A stretch of DNA of 64,000 bases from Actinomadura sp. NAK00032. Lineage in GTDB: Bacteria; Actinomycetota; Actinomycetes; Streptosporangiales; Streptosporangiaceae. The translations under genes were made by a program, and so were the position numbers. Below, one piece after another: positions 1 through 7,740 of this stretch. The stretch spans positions 8,246,001 through 8,310,000 of the forward strand of contig NZ_CP054932.1 of assembly GCF_013364275.1 (NCBI RefSeq), in the 5' to 3' direction. A model generated the notes under the pieces. It was not told where the DNA came from and did no database searches. It saw only the letters and a list, made by a program, of their open reading frames with translations. Every line of letters begins with the position of its first letter. Within the stretch, counting starts at the first letter, position 1.

Positions 1-241
1 GCTCCTTGGCGTCGACCGCCTCCTGCTCCCGGACGGCGAACGGCATCGCCTCACCGCGCAGCAGCAGGCTCACCGCCCCGCCCCGCACCCGCCGCAGCAC
101 CCCGCGCTCGGCGAGCTGGTCGAGGTCGCGCCGGATCGTCATCTCGGACGCCCCGGTCTCCTCGGCCAACTCCCCCACCGACACCCGCTCGGTGGTCCGC
201 AACCGCTCAATGAGCACAGCCACCCGCTCCGAACTCTCCAC
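1..241 (-). CDS. DeoR/GlpR-family transcriptional regulator, N-terminal part (cut by window edge)
   Basis: Only the first 80 residues are in the window; the gene runs off the left edge. The protein starts VESSERVAVLIERL and has a DeoR-type winged helix: a first helix, then VSVGELAEETGASEMTIRRDLDQL as the helix-turn-helix, then RGVLRRVRGGAV as the wing. DeoR proteins usually repress sugar or nucleoside catabolism genes, with a C-terminal sugar-phosphate sensing domain that cannot be seen here. The chosen start is a GTG; an ATG a little upstream is in another frame. The target is unknown. Confidence 0.85.
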   Translation of the reverse strand, partial: MESSERVAVLIERLRTTERVSVGELAEETGASEMTIRRDLDQLAERGVLRRVRGGAVSLLLRGEAMPFAVREQEAVDAKE

Positions 242-273
242 ACGTGAGATCGAACATCCCCAATGTGCGAAAG

Positions 274-513
274 TCAAGAGGCCGATCGCGCCACCCGGCC
301 AAGGGCTTCATCCGCCCGTGCGGCGGCCTGGGCGAACGCATGGGCTTTGGCCGCCATGCACGTCCGGGGAAGCAGGTCCCGCCCTTCCACCCCGGCGAGA
401 CTCGTCCAGTACCGCGACTGGCAGGCCAACTCGTCCCGCAACTCGACCAGAGCAGCAGCAACCGCCCGCCGCTCACCAGAGGCCGCCCGCGACAGAACGC
501 GCCTGAAAACCAT
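274..513 (-). CDS. Small hypothetical protein coupled to ATP-binding protein
   Basis: A 79-residue protein that I do not recognise. Its ATG overlaps the stop codon of the upstream ATPase gene (TAATG), so translational coupling is likely. It starts MVFRRVLSRAASGERRAV and is Ala/Arg-rich and largely helical, with no signal peptide or membrane segment. An in-frame start eight codons upstream also exists, but the overlapping ATG fits operon structure better. The tight link suggests it works with the anti-sigma-like ATPase. Function unknown. Confidence 0.6.
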   Translation of the reverse strand: MVFRRVLSRAASGERRAVAAALVELRDELACQSRYWTSLAGVEGRDLLPRTCMAAKAHAFAQAAARADEALGRVARSAS

Positions 514-983
514 TACGCGACGTCCCACGCCGCCCACACCACCTTGCCGACGGCGAGCGTGTACAGCCCCCAGCCGGACGCGAGCGACTCCGCCAGCATG
601 AGGCCCCGCCCGCCCTCGTCGAGCAGAGCGGCGTCACCGACCTGAGGCAGCGCCGCACTGTCATCCCGCACCTCGACGACGAGATGCGCGGCGCACAACC
701 GGAACCGCACGAGCATCATCGCGATACCGCGCGCCTCGATGTCCGTCCCGCCCGGCTCGCCCGTCGCCTCCAGCGCATTGCTGACCAACTCGGAGAGAAC
801 CTGCTGGCAGGCCCACCGGCGGGCTTCGTCCACCTCCCACGACCCGAGCAGCGCACGAGCGAAGTACCGCGCGACGGGCACCGCGGACGGTAGGGAGGCC
901 ACACCGAGCGCCTCCACCCGAACCGCCCCACCACCCACCGGCGGCCGCGCCCCAACCACGGCGCCAACAGACACCGACATCAT
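513..983 (-). CDS. ATP-binding protein, anti-sigma (RsbW/SpoIIAB-like) HATPase
   Basis: 156 residues with the compact GHKL ATPase fold used by actinomycete anti-sigma-factor kinases. The N box is visible as QQVLSELVSNALEA (about residues 61-74). A G1 box-like VEVRDDS (about 103-109) and a G2-like DEGGRGLMLAESLA (about 121-134) follow. Such proteins bind ATP and may phosphorylate an anti-sigma antagonist or sequester a sigma factor; no partner is next to it. It lies divergent from an XRE-DUF5753/DUF397 pair, a common actinomycete trio. GGAG lies just upstream of two adjacent ATG codons (983 and 980), and either could be the start. Confidence 0.85.
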   Translation of the reverse strand: MMSVSVGAVVGARPPVGGGAVRVEALGVASLPSAVPVARYFARALLGSWEVDEARRWACQQVLSELVSNALEATGEPGGTDIEARGIAMMLVRFRLCAAHLVVEVRDDSAALPQVGDAALLDEGGRGLMLAESLASGWGLYTLAVGKVVWAAWDVA

Positions 984-1257
984 CGTCTCCTTCGTTTCCG
1001 GGGGCTAAGTCACCGACCACAGATGCGCGACATGCACGTATCTTCGCCGCGAACGAATCGGACCCCGACGAGCCGCCACACCATCCGGGCGAATCAGAAC
1101 ATGCGCCACGAATTGCCCCGCGAACGCCTGCCCATCTCGGAGAGCCGAAAGGTTCGATGACCGAATTCCGGTGACCACCATCACAGGCAGAGTTACTCTG
1201 TGCTACGACCCCAATACATCCCAGAAGTCACCCCCACCCCCAGGTAGAGGCCCCCCA

Positions 1258-2091
1258 ATGCCCAACGACCAAGACGGTTACACGCGGGACCCGCTCCTTC
1301 GCAGCTTCGGCGCGGTCCTGCGCGCCCACCGAGAGGCCGCCGGCCTGTCCCGCGCTCGGCTGGCTCAAGCGCTCGGATGCCAGGCGGGCTGGATCGAGAA
1401 ACTGGAGACCGCCCAGAAGCCGCCTTCCGAGCAGACGGCCGAGGACTTGGACGTCTTCTTCGAGACGTCGGCCCGCGCGTTCTGGCACATGTGGCGAGAG
1501 ATCAAGCGGGAGGGCAAGCACCTGGCCGCGCCACCCGGCTTCTCCCGGTACACCGAGATCGAGACAGGATGCGTCGCGATGCGCTCCTTCGAGGCCTCGA
1601 CAGTGCCCGGCCTGCTCCAGACTCCGGCCTACGCACGTGCCGTCATGAGCTCCGGCCTTCCCCTGGACGCGCTTGAAGAGCGCGTCGCCGCCCGCATGGC
1701 ACGCCAGGAACTCCTCACCCGCGACAACGCACCCCGCATGTGGTTCGTCCTGGACGAATCCGCGCTCCGTCGCCCCGTCGGCGGCCCCAAGGTGATGGAC
1801 GAGCAGCTCACCAAGCTGATCGAGGCGGCGACGACAAACCCACGAGTAGAAATCCGGGTACTGCCCTTCACATCCGTCACCTACGCCGCTTTGGACGGTT
1901 CGTTCAAGGTCCTCAGCCTTCCCGGAGGAGTCGACCTCGCCTACCACGAGGGTCCCGAGATCAGCCATCTGATCGAAAACGGAACAGCCGTCGCGGAGTA
2001 CAGAGTACGTTTCGACTTGGTCATGGGAGAATCTCTCCCGACGGAGGATTCCCACAAGACGATCAAGAGGATTCAGGAGAGCTACACGTGA
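1258..2091 (+). CDS. XRE-family helix-turn-helix regulator with DUF5753
   Basis: 277 residues. The N-terminal XRE domain (about 12-75) reads SFGAVLRAHREAAGLSRARL followed by AQALGCQAGWIEKLETAQK. The rest is the DUF5753 ligand-like domain, with the typical TVPGLLQTPAYARAV motif and the late VRILPF/SFKVL-type strands. This is the WhiJ-like family of Streptomyces, involved in developmental or stress control. The ATG at 1258 follows a GTAGAGG-type ribosome site and starts just before the HTH; an upstream in-frame start would add a Pro-rich tail unlike the family. Its stop overlaps the next gene (GTGA). Confidence 0.92.
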   Translation: MPNDQDGYTRDPLLRSFGAVLRAHREAAGLSRARLAQALGCQAGWIEKLETAQKPPSEQTAEDLDVFFETSARAFWHMWREIKREGKHLAAPPGFSRYTEIETGCVAMRSFEASTVPGLLQTPAYARAVMSSGLPLDALEERVAARMARQELLTRDNAPRMWFVLDESALRRPVGGPKVMDEQLTKLIEAATTNPRVEIRVLPFTSVTYAALDGSFKVLSLPGGVDLAYHEGPEISHLIENGTAVAEYRVRFDLVMGESLPTEDSHKTIKRIQESYT

Positions 2092-2297
2092 GCACCACGG
2101 ACCACCCGTCCGCAGCCTCGTGGCGTAAGAGCAGCCGCAGCACCGGCCAGGGCGGCGACTGCGTGGAGATGGCAGCCATGCTCCCCGCCATCGCCATCCG
2201 CGACTCCAAGGACCCGGCCGGACCTCACCTCGTCGTCAGCGCCGCCACGGCACAGACCTTGATCGACGCCATCAAGCGGGGCCGCCACGACCTCTGA
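2088..2297 (+). CDS. DUF397 domain protein
   Basis: 69 residues. It shows the DUF397 signature: SWRKSSRS near the N terminus, GGDCVEMA in the middle, and AIRDSKDPAGPHLVVSA towards the end. The GTG start overlaps the stop of the XRE-DUF5753 gene by four bases (GTGA), so the two are co-translated. DUF397/DUF5753 pairs occur in many copies in actinomycetes and have been linked to development and proposed as toxin-antitoxin-like pairs. Which partner acts on which is not shown by this sequence. Confidence 0.92.
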   Translation: MSTTDHPSAASWRKSSRSTGQGGDCVEMAAMLPAIAIRDSKDPAGPHLVVSAATAQTLIDAIKRGRHDL

Positions 2298-2312
2298 TTT
2301 GCTGCGGCAGTT

Positions 2313-2936
2313 TCATCTACAGGCGGCCTCGGCATCAAGGCCGGGGGCCTTGGTGGTCGGGGGGCGGGTTTGCCAGGCGTGTTCCCATTGGCGGGTCAGT
2401 AGTGGGTAGACGATCAGGTGGCGGAAGGGTGCGATGAGGGCCATGTAGAGGCGGCCCAACAAGCCGTTTGTCTTGACCAGGACGGCCATTCGCAGCTCGT
2501 AGTCACCGGTCGCGGCCGGGGCCCAGCCCAGGTGCATGATGCCGTGGACGGTCTTGTTCGCCAGTTCGCGGACGTCCTCGTTGGCGAGCCGGTACACGGG
2601 TGAGAACGGTGAGTCGCCCGGATCCGGGACGGTGGTCTCTGCGAGGTCGTCCGGTAGGCGGTCGCGCACCGATTCGACTCTCGCACCGAGTCCCGTGCCG
2701 GGCTCGTCCCATCCGAGGAGGCGGCCGAGTTTCCAGCGCACCGCGAACAGGAACTTGACCGGAGCGGGCTGCTTGCTGAATCCGCCGGCGTTCCGCAACA
2801 GCTCAAGGATCACGGGGAAGTCGTCCGGTCCGGCGCCGGGGGCGCGGTAGGACCACACATCCAGCAGTTGGAAGTCGGGCGCGATGGCGTGGATTCGCCA
2901 GGGCTGCTGCATGTGGGCTGACTTGGAAAGCCGCAT
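2313..2936 (-). CDS. DUF2867 domain protein
   Basis: 207 residues of the DUF2867 family, seen in the start MRLSKSAHMQQPWRIHAIAP, the segment DFQLLDVWSYRAPGAGPDDF, and the later ELANKTVHGIMHLGWAP and LLGRLYMALIAPFRHLIVYP. The last of these is a likely membrane-associated helix. The biochemical role of the family is unknown. The chosen ATG has GAGG five bases upstream; longer in-frame versions would run through the shared promoter. It is divergent from a TetR gene, and two identical-type palindromes lie between them, so it is probably the TetR target. Confidence 0.85.
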   Translation of the reverse strand: MRLSKSAHMQQPWRIHAIAPDFQLLDVWSYRAPGAGPDDFPVILELLRNAGGFSKQPAPVKFLFAVRWKLGRLLGWDEPGTGLGARVESVRDRLPDDLAETTVPDPGDSPFSPVYRLANEDVRELANKTVHGIMHLGWAPAATGDYELRMAVLVKTNGLLGRLYMALIAPFRHLIVYPLLTRQWEHAWQTRPPTTKAPGLDAEAACR

Positions 2937-2980
2937 CTTCACCTCGTCGGGGGTGCGGGCATTGGCGCCGGCGGTCGTCT

Positions 2981-2996
2981 TATACGGTGACGTATA
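2981..2996. promoter_or_regulatory. Palindromic operator copy 1 (TATACG-n4-CGTATA)
   Basis: TATACGGTGACGTATA is a perfect 6-bp inverted repeat around a 4-bp centre. It lies between the DUF2867 start and the TetR start. A second copy with one centre-base change begins 31 bp downstream, about three helical turns away. Most likely this is the binding site of the adjacent TetR regulator. Confidence 0.75.
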
Positions 2997-3011
2997 GCAA
3001 CGTAACTTGTT

Positions 3012-3027
3012 TATACGGTGGCGTATA
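3012..3027. promoter_or_regulatory. Palindromic operator copy 2 (TATACG-n4-CGTATA)
   Basis: TATACGGTGGCGTATA is identical to the first copy except for one central base. It ends about 18 bp before the TetR start codon, so occupancy would block TetR transcription itself (autoregulation). Confidence 0.75.
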
Positions 3028-3045
3028 TGTGAGGTGAGGCACACG

Positions 3046-3615
3046 ATGGGCGTTCCTCGGACACCGCGGGAGCACTGGGTCGAGGAGGGGCTGCGGGTGC
3101 TGGCCACGGGCGGCCCGGACGCCGTGCGCGTCGAGGCGCTGGCCAAGCGGCTCGGCGTCACCAAGGGCGGGTTCTACGGCTACTTCGCCGATCGCGACGC
3201 GCTGCTGGAGGCCATGCTGGACGCCTGGGAGCGGGAGAGCGTCGACGAAGTGCTCGACCGCGTCGAGAAGGAGGGCGGCGCCCCGGCGGCCAAGGCGCGG
3301 CGGGCGGGCATGCTCACCTTCTCCAGCGAGCGGCTGCTCCCCATCGACCTCGCCGTCCGGGACTGGGCCCGGCGGGACGCGGCGGTGGCCGAACGCCTGC
3401 GGCGGGTGGACAACCGGCGCATGGGCCTCCTGCGCGAAGTGATCGGCACCTTCTGCTCCGATCCGGACGAGATCGAGGCCCGCTCCCTCATCGCCTTCTG
3501 CGTGGCGATCGGACACCACTCCCTCGCGGCCGACCACGAGGGCCGCGACCGGGCGGCCGTCCTCGACCGCGCCGCCGCCCTGGTCTTCAGCACTGGCCGG
3601 GGCGCCCCGGAGTGA
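3046..3615 (+). CDS. TetR/AcrR-family transcriptional regulator
   Basis: 189 residues. The HTH (about 9-55) reads WVEEGLRVLATGGPDAVRVE then ALAKRLGVTKGGFYGYFADR, the usual TetR pattern with the GxFYxYF recognition end. The C-terminal domain is a helical ligand pocket with no clear family match by eye. The ATG follows GAGGTGAGG; a 13-codon upstream extension would overlap operator copy 2 and is rejected. Divergent from the DUF2867 gene and convergent with the decarboxylase gene. Confidence 0.92.
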   Translation: MGVPRTPREHWVEEGLRVLATGGPDAVRVEALAKRLGVTKGGFYGYFADRDALLEAMLDAWERESVDEVLDRVEKEGGAPAAKARRAGMLTFSSERLLPIDLAVRDWARRDAAVAERLRRVDNRRMGLLREVIGTFCSDPDEIEARSLIAFCVAIGHHSLAADHEGRDRAAVLDRAAALVFSTGRGAPE

Positions 3616-3648
3616 CTCGCGGGGGCGCGTCGGCCGGTGGGTTGCGGG

Positions 3649-4104
3649 TTAGTCCCAGGTGGCGCCGGCGGGGATGCGGAAGGTCGTGTTGATGCGGTTA
3701 AAGAAGTTGGTGATGGCCACCATCAAGACCAGGGCGCCCAGTTGGCGCTCGTTGTAGTGGCGGGCTGCTTCGGCCCAGATCTCGTCGGTGACCGCGCCCG
3801 GTCGGTCGGCGAGGCGGGTCGCGGCCTCGGTCAGTGCCAGGGCCGCGCGCTCGGCGTCGTCGAAGAGCGGGTTCTCGTACCAGGCGGCCACTGCGAGCAG
3901 CTTCTCGGGACTGACGCCCGCCTTGGCCCCGCTCTTGCCGCCGGCGTCGACGCAGGCGCTGCAGCCGTTGATCTGGCTGGCCCGCAGATGGACCAGTTCG
4001 AGCGTCTGGCTCGGTACGCCGCCGCTGTACACCTCCTTGAACAGATGCTCGACGCCCGTCATGATGCCGGGCTGGTTCGCCGTGTTCTGGATGCGTGCCG
4101 TCAT
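3649..4104 (-). CDS. Carboxymuconolactone decarboxylase family protein (AhpD-like), ECF41 partner
   Basis: 151 residues with the CMD/AhpD fold: LELVHLRASQINGCSACVDA (about 35-54) carries the CxxC redox pair. In AhpD-type proteins a His follows as CxxCxxxH; here that position is Gly (CSACVDAG), so peroxidase relay activity may be altered. It lies head-to-head with an ECF41-type sigma factor, and ECF41 genes are classically linked to carboxymuconolactone decarboxylase, oxidoreductase or epimerase genes. The partner gene is usually transcribed by the sigma factor. ATG start, with a CTTGGAGGGG ribosome site upstream. Confidence 0.9.
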   Translation of the reverse strand: MTARIQNTANQPGIMTGVEHLFKEVYSGGVPSQTLELVHLRASQINGCSACVDAGGKSGAKAGVSPEKLLAVAAWYENPLFDDAERAALALTEAATRLADRPGAVTDEIWAEAARHYNERQLGALVLMVAITNFFNRINTTFRIPAGATWD

Positions 4105-4154
4105 TTCCCCTCCAAGGGTTGTTGGACGGCACTACGACGTCCGGGAGCGGGGCA

Positions 4155-4170
4155 AGGTAACGCGTTACCT
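4155..4170. promoter_or_regulatory. 16-bp perfect palindrome in sigma/decarboxylase divergent region
   Basis: AGGTAACGCGTTACCT is a perfect palindrome centred between the two divergent genes, 50 bp from the decarboxylase start and 53 bp from the sigma start. A minus-strand TGTCACC (4195-4201) resembles the ECF41 -35 element (recalled as TGTCACA), but I find no CGTC at the matching -10 distance. The palindrome is probably the site of an unlinked dimeric regulator. Confidence 0.5.
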
Positions 4171-4223
4171 CAGCGGTGTTCGGTGCGTCCTGGTGGTGAC
4201 ACCGTTGTACGCCGAGGAGGATC

Positions 4224-5072
4224 GTGACCGAAGAAGAGCAGTTCGCCGCGGAGTTCGAGGCGCAGAGGGCCTACCTGCATGCGATCGCGTTTCGTGTGCT
4301 CGGCTCCCATGCCGACGCGGACGACGCCGTTCAGGAGGCGTGGCTGCGGCTCGCGCGGGCCGGCGGCGGCATCGACGACCTGCGCGGCTGGCTGACCACG
4401 GTGACCGGGCGGATCTGCCTGGACCTGCTCCGCAGGCGCAAGGTGCGGGGCGAGCAGCCGCTCGAACTCGACGTCGGCCTGGCCGGCGAGGGCGACCCCG
4501 AGCAGGACGTTCTGCTCGCCGACTCCGTCGGGCTCGCCTTGTACGTCGTCATGGACGCGCTCACCCCGGCCGAGCGGGTGGCCTTCGTGCTTCACGATGT
4601 CTTCGAGGTGCCGTTCGACGGGATCGCGGCGATCCTCGGGCGGAGCACACCGGCCGCCAAGATGCTCGCCAGCCGCGCCCGGGGTCGGCTGCGGCTCGGT
4701 CCTCCGGCGGCCGACGCCCATGCTGCGGCGCGGGACGTCATCGACGCGTTCCTGACGGCGGTCGGCGAGGGGGACGTGGGTCGGCTGCTCGCCGTCCTCG
4801 CCCCCGACGTCGAGCTGCGAGGCCAGGGGCCACAGGGGACCGTCCTCGTTCACGGTGCGCAGAAGGTCGCCGCCCAGGCCGCGAGTTTCTCGACGCCGGG
4901 CGCGCAGGCACATCCGGCTCTCCTGGACGGCGTCCCCGGCGTGCTCATCACGGTCAACGGACGGCCGGTCACCGTCCTCGCCTTCACAGTCGTGGACGGT
5001 GCCGTCACCGCGATCCGCGGCCTGACCGATCCGGCCCGGCTGGCGCGGATCGTCCCGTCGTGGGTCGCGTGA
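4224..5072 (+). CDS. ECF41-type RNA polymerase sigma factor (SigJ-like) with SnoaL-like C-terminus
   Basis: 282 residues. Sigma region 2 (about 9-75) includes RAYLHAIAFRVLGSHADADDAVQEAWLRL. Region 4 (about 105-155) includes LTPAERVAFVLHDVFEVPFDGIAAIL. After these come about 110 residues of a SnoaL/NTF2-like domain (DVIDAFLTAVGEGDVGRLLAVLAPDV), the mark of ECF41. In this group the C-terminal domain replaces a classical anti-sigma factor. The usual DGGGK and NPDKL motifs are only loosely present (VHGAQKV, TDPARL). GTG start after GAGGAGG. Divergent from its typical CMD partner. Confidence 0.92.
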   Translation: MTEEEQFAAEFEAQRAYLHAIAFRVLGSHADADDAVQEAWLRLARAGGGIDDLRGWLTTVTGRICLDLLRRRKVRGEQPLELDVGLAGEGDPEQDVLLADSVGLALYVVMDALTPAERVAFVLHDVFEVPFDGIAAILGRSTPAAKMLASRARGRLRLGPPAADAHAAARDVIDAFLTAVGEGDVGRLLAVLAPDVELRGQGPQGTVLVHGAQKVAAQAASFSTPGAQAHPALLDGVPGVLITVNGRPVTVLAFTVVDGAVTAIRGLTDPARLARIVPSWVA

Positions 5073-5077
5073 CCCGG

Positions 5078-6247
5078 CTACTTGAGGAGCTGGCGGGCCA
5101 TCACCATGCGCTGGATCTGGTTGGTGCCCTCGTAGATCTGGGTGATCTTGGCGTCGCGCATCATCCGCTCCACCGGGAAATCGCGCGTGTAGCCGTAGCC
5201 CCCCAGCAGCTGGACGGCGTCAGTGGTGACGTCCATCGCCACATCCGAGGCCAGCGCCTTGCACGCCGAGGAGACGAACGTCAGATCCGGGACCTTCTCC
5301 CCGCTCATCGCCCGCTCGGACTTGATCGCCGCGTGGTAGGTCAGCTGCCGCGCACCCTCCAGCCGCATCGCCATGTCGGCCAGCATGAACTGCACACCCT
5401 GGAAATCGGCGACCGGCTTGCCGAACTGCCGCCGCTCCTTGACGTAGTTCAACGCGAAGTCCAGCGCCCCCTGCGCGATGCCCAGCGCTTGGGCGGCGAT
5501 AGTGATGCGGGTGTGGTCCAGCGTGGCCAGCGCCGTCTTGAAACCCGTGCCCTCCGCGCCGATCAGCCGGTCGGCGGGGATGCGGGTGTCCTCCAAGAGC
5601 ACCTGCCGGGTCGGCGACCCCTTGATCCCCAGCTTGCGCTCCTTCGGACCGAACGACACCCCCGGATCCGACTTCTCCACCACGAACGCCGAGATCCCCC
5701 GCGCGCCCGCCGCCGGGTCGGTGACCGCCATCACCGTGTAGAACTCCGACACCCCCGCGTTGGTGATCCACATCTTCGCGCCGTTGAGCACCCAGGTGTC
5801 GCCCTCGCGCACCGCGCGGGTCTTCATCCCCGCCGCGTCCGACCCCGCGTCCGCCTCCGACAGCGCGTAGGAGAACATCCCCTCACCACGCGCCACCGGC
5901 GCCAGGTACTTCTTCTTGAGCTCCTCGCCGCCGGCCAGCAGCACCGGGACCGTGCCCAGCTTGTTCACCGCCGGGATCAGCGACGACGAGCCGCACACCC
6001 GCGCGACCTCCTCGATCACGATCACCGTGGCCAGCGCGTCCGCTCCCGCACCCCCGTACGATTCGGGCACGTGCACCGCATGCAGATCGTTGGCGACCAG
6101 CGCGTCCAAGGCCTCCTGCGGGAACCGGGACTCCTCGTCCACCTCCGCCGCGAAAGGAGCGATCTTGGCCTCGGCCAGCTCACGCACCGTGCGCCGCAGC
6201 AGCTCATGCTCCTCCGACGGCGCATACGTGGGAAAGTCAGAACTCAT
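5078..6247 (-). CDS. Acyl-CoA dehydrogenase
   Basis: 389 residues, the usual length of soluble acyl-CoA dehydrogenases. Motifs in order: SEEHELLRRTVRELAEAKIA at the N terminus, FAD-contacting YALSEADAGSDAAGM (about 125-139), MWITNAG, the signature RRQFGKPVADFQGVQF, QLLGGYGYTRDFPVERMMRD, and YEGTNQIQRMVMAR, where the Glu is the likely catalytic base. FAD-dependent alpha,beta-desaturation of acyl-CoA, short- or branched-chain type. Convergent with the sigma gene (5-bp gap) and divergent from the UDP-glucose dehydrogenase gene. Confidence 0.95.
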   Translation of the reverse strand: MSSDFPTYAPSEEHELLRRTVRELAEAKIAPFAAEVDEESRFPQEALDALVANDLHAVHVPESYGGAGADALATVIVIEEVARVCGSSSLIPAVNKLGTVPVLLAGGEELKKKYLAPVARGEGMFSYALSEADAGSDAAGMKTRAVREGDTWVLNGAKMWITNAGVSEFYTVMAVTDPAAGARGISAFVVEKSDPGVSFGPKERKLGIKGSPTRQVLLEDTRIPADRLIGAEGTGFKTALATLDHTRITIAAQALGIAQGALDFALNYVKERRQFGKPVADFQGVQFMLADMAMRLEGARQLTYHAAIKSERAMSGEKVPDLTFVSSACKALASDVAMDVTTDAVQLLGGYGYTRDFPVERMMRDAKITQIYEGTNQIQRMVMARQLLK

Positions 6248-6361
6248 GCCGCAGATGCTACCCGCCAGTAGGGACTGGCGGGGAAGGCAGGTACGGGCCC
6301 GCAGTGGGCACGTGTCAGGAGAGGCCGCTAGTCGGCGACGGCGAATCGAAGGGAGCGGGTC

Positions 6362-7696
6362 TTGACCCACCGGCTGACGGTCATCGGAACGGGCTATCTG
6401 GGCGCCACCCACGCGGCCTGCATGGCCGACCTGGGCTTCGAGGTCCTCGGGCTGGACGTGGACGCCGAGCGGATCGCCCGGCTCGCCGCCGGTGACCTGC
6501 CGTTCTACGAACCCGGCCTGGAACCGGTGCTGCGCCGCGGCCTGGAGACCGGGCGGCTGCGGTTCACGACGTCCTACCAGGAGGCCGCCGAGTTCGGGGA
6601 CGTCCACTTCCTGTGCGTAGGGACCCCGCAGAAGGCCGGCGAGTACGCCGCCGACATGAGCTACGTGGACGACGCCGTCGCGTCGCTCGCGCCGCTGCTG
6701 AACCGGCCCTGCCTGATCGTCGGCAAGTCGACCGTGCCGGTCGGGACGGCCGCGCGGCTGGCCGAGACGCTCGCCCGGGTCGCGCCGGTCGGCGGTGACG
6801 CCGTGCTGGCGTGGAACCCCGAGTTCCTGCGCGAGGGGTTCGCCGTCCAGGACACCCTGCACCCCGACCGGATCGTGGCGGGGCTGCCCGGCGAGCAGGG
6901 CGCGGCCGAGCACGCCGAGAAGGTACTCCGCGAGGTCTACCGCACGATGATCGCCGAGGGCACCCCGTTCATCACCGCCGACTTCCCCACGGCCGAACTC
7001 GTGAAGGTGTCCGCCAACGCCTTCCTCGCCACCAAGATCTCGTTCATCAACGCGATGGCGGAGGTCTGCGAGGCCGCGCACGCCGATGTGACGAAGCTCT
7101 CCGAGGCGCTGTCCTACGACGACCGGATCGGCGGCAAGTTCCTCGGCCCCGGGCTCGGCTTCGGCGGCGGCTGCCTGCCCAAGGACATCCGGGCGTTCAT
7201 GGCCCGCGCGGGCGAACTGGGCGCCGACCAGGCGCTGACGTTCCTGCGCGAGGTCGACGAGATCAACATCCGGCGCCGGATCCGGATGGTGGACCTCGCC
7301 CGGCAGCTGCTCGGCGGCTCGTTCGCCGGCCGGACGGTCGGCGTCCTCGGCGCCGCGTTCAAACCGAACTCCGACGACGTCCGCGACTCCCCCGCGCTGG
7401 ACGTGGCCGCGTCCATCCGGGCGCAGGGCGCCAAGGTGACCGTGTACGACCCGCAGGCCATGCGGAACGCGCGCCGCGCCCAGCCGACCCTGGAGTACGG
7501 CGACTCGGCCCTGTCGGCGGCCCGGGACGCGCACGTCGTCCTGCTGCTGACCGAGTGGCCGGAGTTCCGCGGCATGGACCCGCACGCGCTCGCCGAGGCC
7601 GTCGCCGAACGCAACATCGTGGACGGCCGCAACGCCCTCGACCCCGAGCGGTGGCGCGCGGCGGGCTGGAACTACCGCGCCCTCGGACGCCCCTGA
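6362..7696 (+). CDS. UDP-glucose/GDP-mannose 6-dehydrogenase family protein
   Basis: 444 residues. N-terminal Rossmann motif LTVIGTGYLGATHAACMADL (about 5-24), then KSTVPVGTA, the substrate-binding WNPEFLREGFAVQD, the central-domain AFLATKISFINAMAEVCE, and the catalytic Cys at about residue 271 in GFGGGCLPKD. The C-terminal domain includes VGVLGAAFKPNSDDVRDSPA. Oxidises UDP-glucose to UDP-glucuronate with two NAD+, supplying cell-wall or exopolysaccharide precursors. TTG start two bases after GGGAGCGGG. The CoA-binding gene follows 44 bp later. Confidence 0.95.
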   Translation: MTHRLTVIGTGYLGATHAACMADLGFEVLGLDVDAERIARLAAGDLPFYEPGLEPVLRRGLETGRLRFTTSYQEAAEFGDVHFLCVGTPQKAGEYAADMSYVDDAVASLAPLLNRPCLIVGKSTVPVGTAARLAETLARVAPVGGDAVLAWNPEFLREGFAVQDTLHPDRIVAGLPGEQGAAEHAEKVLREVYRTMIAEGTPFITADFPTAELVKVSANAFLATKISFINAMAEVCEAAHADVTKLSEALSYDDRIGGKFLGPGLGFGGGCLPKDIRAFMARAGELGADQALTFLREVDEINIRRRIRMVDLARQLLGGSFAGRTVGVLGAAFKPNSDDVRDSPALDVAASIRAQGAKVTVYDPQAMRNARRAQPTLEYGDSALSAARDAHVVLLLTEWPEFRGMDPHALAEAVAERNIVDGRNALDPERWRAAGWNYRALGRP

Positions 7697-7740
7697 ACGC
7701 CGCGGGGAAGCAAAGGATCGCGGGCGCTGTTGTCGTGGAC

